From assembly GCA_016865855.1 (NCBI GenBank), contig VGNX01000008.1:1-48496 (forward strand): 48,496 nucleotides of DNA. The letters run 5' to 3'. How positions within the stretch are numbered: position 1 is the stretch's first letter; every line of letters starts with the position of its first letter. Below are positions 28,125 through 36,953 of this stretch, one piece after another. The position numbers and the translations under genes were made by a program. The stretch comes from Chloroflexota bacterium. Its GTDB lineage: Bacteria; Chloroflexota; Dehalococcoidia; GIF9; UBA5629. The notes below the pieces were generated by a model. The model had not been told where the DNA came from and did not search any database. It saw nothing but the letters and a program-made list of their open reading frames with translations.

Positions 28125-28760
28125 ATGCTTGTTCACTTAAAATATCGAGGATTAAATAGGAAAGGTCAAAGAAATCCTCTTTTGAGCACAAAGCTGTATG
28201 AGATTAGATGGCACGGGCGGGGTGGGCAGGGAGCCGTAACAGCCGCCAAGATAATAGCCCAGGCAGCCTACTTTAAAGGATACCAAGGGGTAACTGCAGC
28301 ACCATCGTTCGGCGCTGAAAGAAGGGGCGTTCCGGTAAGTGCACTGACCAGGATCTCCACAGAAGCGATAGCTGTAGTGTCGCAAGTAGAAAAACCAAAT
28401 GCTGTTGTGGTTCTAGATCAGTCGCTGCTTAAATATCAAGAGGTAATCAGCGGCTTAAGCAGCGGGGGATGGCTGGTGGTTAACTCATGGCTCCATCCTA
28501 AAGAGCTTAACGTCAAAGGCGGTTTTAACATCGCCACTGCCGATGCCACTAAAGTCTGCCGAGAACTGGGGCTGATGGTCGGCGGACTTCCAATGGTGAA
28601 CACTGCTATGTTAGGCGCTTTTGCCCGTGCTACCCAAATAGTGGATATAAGTAGTATAGAAAAAGTAATAAGGGAAAGATTTTCCAATAACGCTATAGAC
28701 ATTAACCTCGCCGCCATTGAGAAGACTTACGAGATAACCAAACTAGAGAGAATAAGATAA
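28125..28760 (+). CDS. 2-oxoacid:ferredoxin oxidoreductase, gamma subunit
   Basis: A 211-residue gamma subunit (PorC/VorC type) of the family that oxidatively decarboxylates pyruvate or branched-chain 2-oxoacids to acyl-CoA, reducing ferredoxin. The signature HGRGGQGAVTAAKIIAQAA is intact, followed by FGAERRGVPVSA. The ATG at 28125 has no ribosome site. Family members begin at about KLYEIRWHG, and a TTG at 28182 would fit that. The order gamma-delta-alpha-beta is the classical four-subunit arrangement. The exact substrate cannot be read from sequence. Confidence 0.9.
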   Translation: MLVHLKYRGLNRKGQRNPLLSTKLYEIRWHGRGGQGAVTAAKIIAQAAYFKGYQGVTAAPSFGAERRGVPVSALTRISTEAIAVVSQVEKPNAVVVLDQSLLKYQEVISGLSSGGWLVVNSWLHPKELNVKGGFNIATADATKVCRELGLMVGGLPMVNTAMLGAFARATQIVDISSIEKVIRERFSNNAIDINLAAIEKTYEITKLERIR

Positions 28761-28769
28761 CACAAGACC

Positions 28770-29045
28770 ATGGGAACCAGAGATTGCAAGCATATCTGCG
28801 ATGAGTCATCACCAGCTATTGGCGAAGCTGGCAAGACAGGTGAGTGGCGCAGCCTGATGCCAGTGATACATCATAACAAGTGTATCCCAGCTAAGCAAAA
28901 AAAGCCATCATGTTTTCTGTGCTGGCTGTATTGCCCCGATGCCGTCATCAGGAAAACCATACCCATCAAGATAAACCTGGAATACTGTAAAGGATGCGGA
29001 ATATGCATGCAGGTATGCCCGGCAAAAGCTATAACCATGGTGTAA
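28770..29045 (+). CDS. 2-oxoacid:ferredoxin oxidoreductase, delta subunit (4Fe-4S)
   Basis: A 91-residue ferredoxin-like subunit. Two cluster motifs are visible: one with CFLCWLYCPD and an earlier Cys at HNKCIPAK, and one with CKGCGICMQVCPAKAI. They would pass electrons from the alpha/beta core to ferredoxin. It lies 9 bp after the gamma gene. The next subunit, alpha, is separated by 150 bp containing a palindromic repeat. Confidence 0.9.
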   Translation: MGTRDCKHICDESSPAIGEAGKTGEWRSLMPVIHHNKCIPAKQKKPSCFLCWLYCPDAVIRKTIPIKINLEYCKGCGICMQVCPAKAITMV

Positions 29046-29097
29046 CGAACAAAGGGGTTCCGTGCCAAATAAACAGAGTGGAAAGTGCTTATTAATC

Positions 29098-29158
29098 TGT
29101 CACTCTGAGTGAAGCGAAGAGTCTACGAGATTCTTCGCCCATAGGGCTCAGAATGACA
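29098..29158. repeat. Long palindromic repeat element inside the oxidoreductase cluster
   Basis: TGTCACTCTGAG (29098-29109) pairs with CTCAGAATGACA (29147-29158), 11 of 12 positions. Within it GCGAAGAGTCT (29114-29124) pairs with AGATTCTTCGC (29128-29138), with one G-T pair and a 3-nt loop. The result is a two-stage hairpin. Pieces of the same unit (CTTCGCTCAGAATGACA) occur at 132-173 in the leading intergenic region. Confidence 0.7.
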
Positions 29159-29195
29159 AAAAGCGTTGTTAAACAGTCTACGGAGTTAGCAGGTT

Positions 29196-30419
29196 GTGAC
29201 GAAGAGAAATAACAAAGCCAATATCCGATTGCTGGATGGCAATCAAGCTGCAGCCGAGGGAGCCAAACTCAGCCGTGTCCAGGTCATTGCTGCCTACCCA
29301 ATCACTCCACAGACACCAGTTACCGAAGCACTTTCTGAATTTGTAGAGAGAGGCGACCTCAAGGCTGAATACGTCGCCGTCGAGAGTGAACACAGTGCGA
29401 TGGCCGTATGTACTTCAGCCTCTATGGTGGGAGCCAGAACCTTCACCGCGACAAGCGCCCATGGTTTAGCCTACATGCATGAGATGCTGCATTGGGCGGC
29501 TGGGGCACGCCTCCCGGTAGTGCTCGCCTGTGTTAACCGCGCCATCGGAGCACCCTGGAATATACTCAACGACCAACAGGACTCCATATCCCAGCGTGAT
29601 ACCGGTTGGATACAGATATATGCTCGAAACAACCAAGAAATTCTGGATTCGATTATCCAAGCTTATAAGATCGCGGAAACAGTGTACGTGCCCGTTATGG
29701 TTTGTTTCGATGGTTATGTCCTATCGCACACTGAAATGCCTGTTGAAGTGCCGTCACAAGAGGATGTGGATAGATTTTTGCCTCCATATAAACCGCATAC
29801 CATACTGGACCCAGCCAATCCCAAGAATTACAACCTTGTAACCCTTGCTGATCCCAGAGTCAACGCCGAGGGCATGCTCTGCCATGGATATATGGAACTG
29901 AGATATCTCCTCCAAGAAGCCTTGGAAAACTCAGCAGAAACGATAGTCAAGGTGGGACAGGAATTCGGCGAATTGTTTGGCAGGAACTACGCCAAAATAT
30001 TCTGGGAAGATAACATGGATGATACCGAGATAGTTATTGTGGCCATGGGTAGCCTGGCCATGGAAGCAAGGGTGGCTGCGGACATGCTTCGAGAAGAAGG
30101 CCATAAGGTTGGTGTCCTGGGCTTGAGAGTGTTCAGACCATTTCCTAAAGCCGGCTTGGCGAAAGCACTGGAGAAAGCTCGCCTGATCGTGGTTTTTGAT
30201 AAGAACATCAGCTATGGCTCTGAAGGAGCCACCTGCTCAGAAGTCAAGTCAGCCCTCTGCGGAACTAAGGCAAATGCAGTAATACGAAACTTTATCGTCG
30301 GACTGGGCGGACGAGATGTCAAAGCCAGAGAACTAGCAGATGCAGTAAGAAAATCGCTACCTTCAATGGAAACGGGCCCCTTGAACATCGAATATCCTGA
30401 ATGGATATGTTACATTTGA
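29196..30419 (+). CDS. 2-oxoacid:ferredoxin oxidoreductase, alpha subunit
   Basis: A 407-residue alpha subunit. It carries the TPP-enzyme pyrimidine-domain motif AAYPITPQTPVTEAL and the substrate-loop region FTATSAHGLAYMHEML. A C-terminal transketolase-like domain (LGLRVFRPFPKAGLAKAL) follows. The start is GTG 29196, preceded by GGAG; the opening residues fit the family start. It pairs with the beta gene 13 bp downstream. Alpha and beta form the catalytic core. Confidence 0.93.
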   Translation: MTKRNNKANIRLLDGNQAAAEGAKLSRVQVIAAYPITPQTPVTEALSEFVERGDLKAEYVAVESEHSAMAVCTSASMVGARTFTATSAHGLAYMHEMLHWAAGARLPVVLACVNRAIGAPWNILNDQQDSISQRDTGWIQIYARNNQEILDSIIQAYKIAETVYVPVMVCFDGYVLSHTEMPVEVPSQEDVDRFLPPYKPHTILDPANPKNYNLVTLADPRVNAEGMLCHGYMELRYLLQEALENSAETIVKVGQEFGELFGRNYAKIFWEDNMDDTEIVIVAMGSLAMEARVAADMLREEGHKVGVLGLRVFRPFPKAGLAKALEKARLIVVFDKNISYGSEGATCSEVKSALCGTKANAVIRNFIVGLGGRDVKARELADAVRKSLPSMETGPLNIEYPEWICYI

Positions 30420-30432
30420 AAGGTATTTCATT

Positions 30433-31368
30433 TTGAAAGTTAATGCAGTCAACCTAACTGAAACAGAATATGCACTGCCAGGCAATAGGACATGCCCAGG
30501 TTGTGCCTTATCTCTTGCCTATCGTCACATTCTAAAGGCATTAGATGGACAAGTCATTGTAACGGTGCCAGCCAGTTGTCTCACCGTATTGCACGGCATG
30601 TATCCAATAACATCGGTTAATGTCCCTTGCGTGAATACACCATTTGCCTCCACCGGGGCATCAGCAACTGGACTGGTTGCCGGACTCAGAGCTACGGGCA
30701 GAAAGGGATTGACCGTATTGGCAATGGCCGGCGATGGAGGCACACACGATATAGGAATTCAGTCATTGAGCGGGGCTGCGGAAAGGCAGGAGGATTTCAT
30801 CTACATCTGCTATGACAACGAAGGCTATATGAACACCGGCAATCAACGCTCAGGCTCCACACCTCTGGGTGCTGTCACAGGCACCACACCTGTCCTGGGC
30901 AAACGCCAGAACCCAAAGGACATAGCTGCCATAATGGAAGCCCACTGCCTGCCGTATATCGCCACTGCCAATGCCTCTTACCCCTTAGACCTGTACGAAA
31001 AAGTCAGAAAAGCAAAGGAGATAAAGGGCACCAGGTTCATTCATGTATTCACACCCTGCGCTCCCGGATGGCAATTCCCCTACAGCGACACCATCAAAAT
31101 CGGCCAGCTAGCAGCAGAAACCGGACTGGTTGTGCTCTACGAGGTTGAAGATGGCATTTTTCGCCTCACTTCTGCCAGCGAGTCACTCGCCCGGAAGGGT
31201 AAACTTAAGCCAGTAAGAGAATACTTAACTGAACAAGGAAGGTTTAAAAACGTTACCGAAGAGCAGATCAATCAATTGCAGGACTGGTTAAATGCCCGAT
31301 GGAAGTGCTACCTCGAGCGGTCAACTAACTTACAGTCTCCGACGATGCAAGAAAAATCAGCATCCTAG
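30433..31368 (+). CDS. 2-oxoacid:ferredoxin oxidoreductase, beta subunit
   Basis: A 311-residue TPP-binding beta subunit. It has the cluster-binding CPGCALSLAYRHI, the Mg/TPP motif AGDGGTHDIG with a following asparagine in YDNEGYMNTGNQRSGSTP, and cysteines near CLPYIATA and CAPGWQFP as in pyruvate-type members. The start is a TTG at 30433 with AAAGG about 9 bp upstream. It is the last gene of the cluster. Confidence 0.93.
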   Translation: MKVNAVNLTETEYALPGNRTCPGCALSLAYRHILKALDGQVIVTVPASCLTVLHGMYPITSVNVPCVNTPFASTGASATGLVAGLRATGRKGLTVLAMAGDGGTHDIGIQSLSGAAERQEDFIYICYDNEGYMNTGNQRSGSTPLGAVTGTTPVLGKRQNPKDIAAIMEAHCLPYIATANASYPLDLYEKVRKAKEIKGTRFIHVFTPCAPGWQFPYSDTIKIGQLAAETGLVVLYEVEDGIFRLTSASESLARKGKLKPVREYLTEQGRFKNVTEEQINQLQDWLNARWKCYLERSTNLQSPTMQEKSAS

Positions 31369-31748
31369 AACATTTCTGAAAGCACCAAAACATACAAGAT
31401 ATAAAGACATGCTTAAGCTTAACAGAGGTTCATGTACTCCAAAGCACTTCCTACTGTGCTACATGTTCCAGAAAATCGGGCTTAAGGTGTTATATACAGT
31501 TCACCCCTTCCGATGAAGTGGTTTTGAAGCCGTCTATCCCCCGGAGCTGCAGGAGCCAACCTAGGCCATTCCACTAAACTATCACCTTGCGTGTAAGGTA
31601 GATTACGAGGGCATTTGGCCACAATTTCACCAACTTCAAATGATTGAGATATGAACCTGCTTCCTTTATGCCAGAATAACAGGCTAGCGATGAGGATAAT
31701 ATAAATAGTATAATAACTCCATCTGTTGATATCTATGATATTGCTCCG
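31369..31748. other. 380-bp intergenic region, no gene recognised
   Basis: Between the beta subunit and lysA I can support no gene. A hairpin-like pair AGCAC/GTGCT occurs near 31443-31460. TATAAT at 31709-31714 is a plausible -10 for lysA but has no good -35. A minus-strand segment around 31520-31600 contains GGCTTCAAAACC, which recalls a selenocysteine tRNA anticodon arm, but no tRNA fold can be completed. Confidence 0.5.
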
Positions 31749-33074
31749 ATGCACCAAAGCGATTTATCGAAGCTTTCCCTGTTTCCGTTAACAAATGAGG
31801 CTGACAGTCGCGGTCACCTTTATATTGGTGGCTGCGACTGCATCGAGCTAGCTAAAAAATTCGGCACTCCCCTCTATGTTTTCGACGAGGTTACCCTTCG
31901 TTCCAAGTGCCAAGAATTTCAGACTGAGTTCACCAAGCGCTATTCAAATACACTGATTATATATGCATCTAAGGCTTTCCTGAACCGGGCTCTAGCTATT
32001 ATTTTCAAAGAGGAAGGTCTCGGCCTGGATGTTGTCTCCGGCGGAGAGTTGAGCGTGGCACAATCAGTAGATTTCCCCCCTGAAAACGTATATTTCCACG
32101 GCAATAACAAGACTGCCGATGAGCTAAAGCAGGCTTTAGATTGGGAAATCGGGCGAATTGTAGTTGATAACTTCGATGAGATGGAACTACTCAATTCATT
32201 AGCTCGTGAGATGGGAGTTAGACAGAGCATTTTACTTCGTCTTACTCCTGGAGTGGATCCACATACCCATCGCCATACCACCACCGGTATACTGGATAGC
32301 AAATTTGGCTTTCCGCTAGCCACCGGGCAGGCTGAGACGGCAGTGGCCAAAGCTATGTCAGCTCCCAACCTCAATCTTGTGGGCCTTCACTTTCACCTTG
32401 GCTCACCCATCCCCGACACCTCTTCTTATCAGATAGCCATAAGCCTTGTCCTTAATTTTGCCAGGGAGATGAAAACTAAGCATGATTTTCACTTTGCTGA
32501 ATTCAGCCCCGGTGGTGGCTTAGCTGTCAAATACACAGTAGGTTCTCAGACACCAAGCATAGCTGATTATGCTGAAGCTATAACTACCAAGGTTACAAGT
32601 CTAGCCACTGAACTTGACTTGACATGTCCAAAGCTAATTATTGAACCTGGAAGAGCTATCGTGGCACAGGCAGGTGTGGCTTTATATACTGTTGGTTCGA
32701 TAAAAGAGATTCCCGGAGTGCGAAAATATATATGTGTAGACGGCGGTATGGGGGATAATATCCGCCCGGCTCTTTACGAAGCACGGTATGAAGTTTTAGT
32801 AGCAAACAAGGTTAGCGATGACGAATCAACCAATGTTACTATTGCTGGCAAATATTGTGAGTCAGGTGACATTCTGGCCAGAGACGTGAGCTTGGCTCCC
32901 GTCTCAGTAGGAGATATTATAGCTATACCAGTCAGCGGCGCTTATTCTATCCCCATGTCAAGCAATTATAATATGGTTCCCAGACCAGCAATTGTGATGG
33001 TTAAAGACGGCAAAGCCCGCCTGATCCGAAGGCGCGAAAGCTATAAGGACTTGATAAAGCTAGACCGAATTTAG
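31749..33074 (+). CDS. lysA: Diaminopimelate decarboxylase
   Basis: A 441-residue PLP enzyme of the alanine-racemase fold that makes lysine from meso-diaminopimelate. The PLP lysine lies in IYASKAFLNRAL, the phosphate-binding segment in HFHLGSPI, EPGRAIVAQAG is the glycine-rich loop and the catalytic cysteine is in GKYCESGDILA. Length is typical. The start is ATG 31749. It precedes holB by 7 bp, so the three genes lysA-holB-ricT may be co-transcribed. Confidence 0.94.
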   Translation: MHQSDLSKLSLFPLTNEADSRGHLYIGGCDCIELAKKFGTPLYVFDEVTLRSKCQEFQTEFTKRYSNTLIIYASKAFLNRALAIIFKEEGLGLDVVSGGELSVAQSVDFPPENVYFHGNNKTADELKQALDWEIGRIVVDNFDEMELLNSLAREMGVRQSILLRLTPGVDPHTHRHTTTGILDSKFGFPLATGQAETAVAKAMSAPNLNLVGLHFHLGSPIPDTSSYQIAISLVLNFAREMKTKHDFHFAEFSPGGGLAVKYTVGSQTPSIADYAEAITTKVTSLATELDLTCPKLIIEPGRAIVAQAGVALYTVGSIKEIPGVRKYICVDGGMGDNIRPALYEARYEVLVANKVSDDESTNVTIAGKYCESGDILARDVSLAPVSVGDIIAIPVSGAYSIPMSSNYNMVPRPAIVMVKDGKARLIRRRESYKDLIKLDRI

Positions 33075-33081
33075 AAAAGAT

Positions 33082-34125
33082 ATGTGGCAAACAATTGGTC
33101 AACCCAAAGCTTTAGCCTTACTTGAACATGGCCTTCAAACCGACGAATTGGCTCATGCCTACCTTCTTGTAGGAGCACCACACATAGGTAAAATGACCTT
33201 AGCATTCGATTTGGCCCAAGCAGTGAACTGCCAAGGGAACGAGCCACCCTGTGGTGAGTGCCAGTCCTGTCGCAGAATCGCCAACGGTAAGCACGCTGAT
33301 ATTGCAATCATAGGTCTGAACTCAGCCAAAGATTCGGTAGAGGTAAGGACGCGTGTTGAAATTAGCATTGATGATATTAGAGAACTTCAACACAGTGCCA
33401 GCTTGCCGCCGTATGAGGGGAAGTGCAAGGTCTTCATTATCGATGGTGCTGAATATCTATCTACCGAAGCGGCCAACTGCTTGCTCAAGACTATAGAAGA
33501 GCCGCCACCTCACATAATGATACTTCTATTGACTGCCGAAGAGCTACGGCTCTTGCCCACTGTAGTCTCTCGCTGCCAGCGGATAGAATTAAAGCCAATT
33601 TCAAGCGAGGAAACAGAAAAGATACTTATCGAGTCCCATGGCGTTGATAGTGATAGGGCAAGACTCTTAGCCCGATTGTCTCAGGGTTGCCTCGGTTGGG
33701 CACTAAGAGTTTCAGTTGACGACAGTTACCTCGCACAGCGCACTCAAAGGTTGACCGAAATGTTTTCTTTGCTAGGTGCTGGCTGGGAAGAACGTTTCAG
33801 CTACGCTGCTAAACTCGGGAATGAGCGTAAGTCAGCCGAAGAGACAATAAAACTTTGGCTTGTCTGGTGGAGAGATGTGATGCTGACTAAATGCGGCTGC
33901 AAACACACCACCACCAATGTTGACTACATCTCAAAGCTTGAGAAATGGGCACAGGTACTAAGTTTATTGGAGATCAGGAATTTCATCGATAGCTTGCGAC
34001 AATCGTTAAACCAGATCGCCGTAAATGCCAACCTGCGCTTGGTGTTCGAGATATTAATGCTTAACATGCCTAAGAAGGAGGGGGCACTGGGTAATACAAC
34101 ATTACCCACGCCCGTAAGCTTATAA
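33082..34125 (+). CDS. holB: DNA polymerase III delta-prime subunit
   Basis: A 347-residue clamp-loader subunit. A P-loop-like GAPHIGKMT, a zinc module CGECQSCRRI, a Walker-B-like VFIIDGAEYLS and the arginine-finger SRC motif (VVSRCQRIEL) are present. Without a fully conserved Walker B glutamate it is a delta'-type stator rather than a tau/gamma motor. Its stop overlaps the start of the next gene by one base, as in the common holB-ricT pair. Confidence 0.9.
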   Translation: MWQTIGQPKALALLEHGLQTDELAHAYLLVGAPHIGKMTLAFDLAQAVNCQGNEPPCGECQSCRRIANGKHADIAIIGLNSAKDSVEVRTRVEISIDDIRELQHSASLPPYEGKCKVFIIDGAEYLSTEAANCLLKTIEEPPPHIMILLLTAEELRLLPTVVSRCQRIELKPISSEETEKILIESHGVDSDRARLLARLSQGCLGWALRVSVDDSYLAQRTQRLTEMFSLLGAGWEERFSYAAKLGNERKSAEETIKLWLVWWRDVMLTKCGCKHTTTNVDYISKLEKWAQVLSLLEIRNFIDSLRQSLNQIAVNANLRLVFEILMLNMPKKEGALGNTTLPTPVSL

Positions 34126-34958
34126 TGCCAGAAATAGCTGGAGTTCGTTTTCATCAAGCCGGTAAGGTCTACTATTTTGACGCTGCAGGTATCCCCTTGG
34201 AAGTAAATAACGATGTGGTGGTTGAGACCAGCCGTGGCCAAGAATTGGGCAAAGTGGTTATCTCCCCAAAACAAGTTATTTTTAGTGAAATAACCGAACC
34301 ACTGAAACCAATAATCCGCAAGGCACAGGCTGAAGACATAGAAAAAGCTCAACAGCAACAAGAAAAGGCAACAAATGCCATAGCCAAATGCCGAGAGCTA
34401 GTAGAAAAATTCAACCTGCCAATGAAACCGATCTCAGCTCAGTATAATTTAGATGGAAGCCATCTCACCATCTTCTTCAGCGCCGAAAAAAGGGTTGATT
34501 TTCGTGAGCTTGTTCGAGAGTTAAGCCGTAACCTGAAGACCCACGTTGAATTAAGGCAAGTTGGAGCTAGAGACGAGGCAAAGTTAATTGGTGGCTTAGG
34601 TAAATGTGGTTTCCCCTTATGCTGTACCACCTTCCTCAGCGAGTTTGAGCCAGTTTCCATTAAGATGGCCAAGGAACAAGATATCGCACTCAACCCGATG
34701 AAAACATCTGGTATCTGCGGCCGACTCCTTTGTTGCTTGGGCTATGAATATGAGCAATATCGGGCTATGAAAGAAAAAATGCCACCATTGCGTCAGGAAG
34801 TGTCCACAGCTTTGGGAAATGCTAAAGTAGTCAGTTGTAATCCACTTAAAGAGACCGTAACAGTAGAATTAGAAACAGGTGTTACTGTAGAATTACCGCT
34901 CAGCCAGATAGGCTGGCGCGAAAAACCAGCAGACGATAAGCAGCAGACAAAAACTTAG
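34125..34958 (+). CDS. ricT: PSP1/RicT-family protein
   Basis: A 277-residue PSP1-domain protein. The cysteine-rich core, KCGFPLCC at about 163-170 followed by GICGRLLCCLGYE, matches the Fe-S-binding PSP1/RicT family, which in Bacillus forms a complex with YlbF/YmcA that directs RNase Y-dependent mRNA processing. Neither partner is in the window. The link to holB is widespread in Gram-positive bacteria. It ends 2 bp from the convergent HNH gene. Confidence 0.87.
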   Translation: MPEIAGVRFHQAGKVYYFDAAGIPLEVNNDVVVETSRGQELGKVVISPKQVIFSEITEPLKPIIRKAQAEDIEKAQQQQEKATNAIAKCRELVEKFNLPMKPISAQYNLDGSHLTIFFSAEKRVDFRELVRELSRNLKTHVELRQVGARDEAKLIGGLGKCGFPLCCTTFLSEFEPVSIKMAKEQDIALNPMKTSGICGRLLCCLGYEYEQYRAMKEKMPPLRQEVSTALGNAKVVSCNPLKETVTVELETGVTVELPLSQIGWREKPADDKQQTKT

Positions 34959-34960
34959 AT

Positions 34961-35464
34961 TTATTGAGGAAGGTATTTTTGCCACTCAGTATGCACACGG
35001 AGGTACTGGAAGGGCACATAGAAGCCATCGTTGTGTGGCAGTCTGGGTTGACGAAGGAGTGGCATTCCGGCCTCAATTGGGGTCCTTCCAGCCTTCCGAC
35101 GATTACAAGGTATGCAGGCACTTACCATATTTTCCCAGCTATGCTCCCCACCACGCCGCCTCGGTGTAACATGGTCTAGAGTGAGTTCTTTACTTTCTCG
35201 GCCGCAATATTGACAGACATACTGGTCACGATTGAAAACCTCAAGCTTGGTCAACTTCCGCTGCTGCCGCGGTCGCCTGATAAAATAAACAAGGCGAATC
35301 ACCGATGGGATGTCGAAGACACCATCAACAGAATGAAGATTACCCCGCCCATTCTCTAAAACCTCAGCCTTGCCGCGAAACAACAAAATTATAGCTCTGC
35401 GTACTCTGCAGATATTGAGCGGTTCGTAATTCTGATTCAGTACTAGGACTGGTGAGTTTACCAC
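34961..35464 (-). CDS. HNH endonuclease-domain protein
   Basis: A 167-residue HNH protein. The zinc-stabilised core has CQYCG, the catalytic LTLDHVTPRRRGG and CIPCNRRKAG. The N-terminal half (VLNQNYEPLNICRVRRAI) is the form common in a widely conserved bacterial and cyanobacterial family of stand-alone HNH proteins of unknown task, not the mobile homing type. The start is GTG 35464 with AGGAAAG upstream. It may form the end of the rplI-dnaB operon, 58 bp after the loader gene. Confidence 0.87.
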   Translation of the reverse strand: MVNSPVLVLNQNYEPLNICRVRRAIILLFRGKAEVLENGRGNLHSVDGVFDIPSVIRLVYFIRRPRQQRKLTKLEVFNRDQYVCQYCGRESKELTLDHVTPRRRGGEHSWENMVSACIPCNRRKAGRTPIEAGMPLLRQPRLPHNDGFYVPFQYLRVHTEWQKYLPQ

Positions 35465-35522
35465 GGCTCTTTCCTAGCCAATTTGAGTTATTTTAGCAAG
35501 AAAATCTTCGGCCTACAACAGC

Positions 35523-36953
35523 CTAAGACAAGCGACCTCGCCGCGTATATCGCTGCTGGGATTTAGCTTCACGAGCCCGCGGGGCTTTAATATCACCCCG
35601 ATAATCTGGAGCATTGATATTTAAGAATAGACTGAGGCTAGGATCAACCATCCGGGAGCTGATGCGTCTTTCGACCTCATCTAGAGAAAGGCAGGTTGTT
35701 ATCACTGTAGCTAACCTGGCATTATAGCGATAGTTGATCAGCTGATAGAGCTTTTCTTGAGCCCAAGGCGTGGCTGATTGCTCACCGAAATCATCAAGAA
35801 TAAGCACCGGAGCCTTCTTGATTTTCTCAAAGAGCTCATCGTAGGAAACTCTGCTCTCTGGATTAAAAGTAGAGCGCAAATAATCGAGAAGGTCAGTGAC
35901 CACGATGAACAAGACTGGTTTACCTTCTCGGCGCAGATGATTGGCAATGGCGGCTGCCAGGTGAGTCTTGCCACATCCATTAACCCCCTGCAAAACCAGC
36001 CAGCCTTCAGGAGATTTAGCAAAATTGACGGCATTGCGGTAGGCTTGCTCCAAGCTTTGGCGCTCTTCTTGCGAGAGATTTAGCGATTTGTAATCAAAAT
36101 TGTTGAAGGCCTTTTCGCGCAATGCCTCTAACTCTATGCTGCCAAGATGCTCCAAGGTTAGCGCGGATTTCCCCTGAATTACACATATATTGCATAGCTC
36201 AGGGTCAGTCAGATGGCCTCGTAAACCATCGTCAAACTCCTCAATCGGCACATCGGTAGTGATAACCGTAGGTAAGCGGAGATTGAAACGGTGATCAAGC
36301 AACTGCTCCAATTTTCCTTTAGCCCAGGGAGTGGTAGCCGTCATAGCTAAATCTTCCAAGATTAAGAGAGGTGCGTTTTTCACGCGCTCAAACAGCTCAT
36401 CATGAGCAATTTCACTGCTGGGACTGAAGGCACTCCGAAGATGGTCCAGCAGGTCAGCAGCGCCTATGTAAAGGACCGACTGACCCAAGCTCAGCCGATA
36501 ATTGGCGATGGCGCAGGCCAGATGGGTTTTACCACAGCCGCTCGGGCCGACTAAGATTAACCATCCCCTCGGCTCGCTGGCAAAAGCTTTGGCAGCTTCA
36601 TAGGCCCGTGTGAAATTCTGCTGTAATGCGTCTTCATCGTATCTACCGGTGGGCAGAAGGTTATCGAAGGTTAGCCGAGACAAGGCACCAAGATTACTGT
36701 ACTGTTGAAGCTGAGCCAGCTTCTCCTTTTTCAACCCCTGACGGCTGCATTGGCATGGCACAACTCGACTGAAATCAGGATTTCCCAAAGCCGATAAAGG
36801 ATGTATGAAACCAGCTCCTTTACATATTGGGCAAGCTGAGCCAGGCGAGCTTTCTTCCACTGATTCAGCGTTTGACCATGTGCCCGTATATCTGCCTGGT
36901 GTATTTGTCCCGGTCATCCGCTTTTTTAAAATCTCTTCCAGACTTTCCATCAT
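35523..36953 (-). CDS. Tandem DnaC/DnaI-type AAA+ ATPase, candidate helicase loader
   Basis: A 476-residue protein with two complete loader-type ATPase modules. An N-terminal zinc-binding region has CPIC (41-44) and CQC (67-69). Module 1 has Walker A GPSGCGKTH (136-144) and Walker B LLILED (196-201). Module 2 has GVNGCGKTH (323-331) and VLILDD (383-388) and ends with SSRMVDP (432-438), the arginine-finger position. In module 1 the same position reads RGHLTDP, so the arginine is missing. The modules resemble each other along about 150 residues, so they probably arose by duplication. ATG 36953 follows GAAGG and lies 89 bp inside the DnaD-like gene. It is probably the loader of the DnaB helicase encoded just upstream. 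Confidence 0.85.
   Translation of the reverse strand: MMESLEEILKKRMTGTNTPGRYTGTWSNAESVEESSPGSACPICKGAGFIHPLSALGNPDFSRVVPCQCSRQGLKKEKLAQLQQYSNLGALSRLTFDNLLPTGRYDEDALQQNFTRAYEAAKAFASEPRGWLILVGPSGCGKTHLACAIANYRLSLGQSVLYIGAADLLDHLRSAFSPSSEIAHDELFERVKNAPLLILEDLAMTATTPWAKGKLEQLLDHRFNLRLPTVITTDVPIEEFDDGLRGHLTDPELCNICVIQGKSALTLEHLGSIELEALREKAFNNFDYKSLNLSQEERQSLEQAYRNAVNFAKSPEGWLVLQGVNGCGKTHLAAAIANHLRREGKPVLFIVVTDLLDYLRSTFNPESRVSYDELFEKIKKAPVLILDDFGEQSATPWAQEKLYQLINYRYNARLATVITTCLSLDEVERRISSRMVDPSLSLFLNINAPDYRGDIKAPRAREAKSQQRYTRRGRLS

Noticed and set aside
31482-31757. A 91-codon minus-strand frame, and within it a segment (GGCTTCAAAACC) like the anticodon arm of selenocysteine tRNA
   Set aside because: The frame overlaps the start of lysA and has no ribosome site or recognisable domain. 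The tRNA idea fails because no T-arm (GGTTCGA-type), no paired anticodon stem of five bases and no acceptor stem can be found around it.
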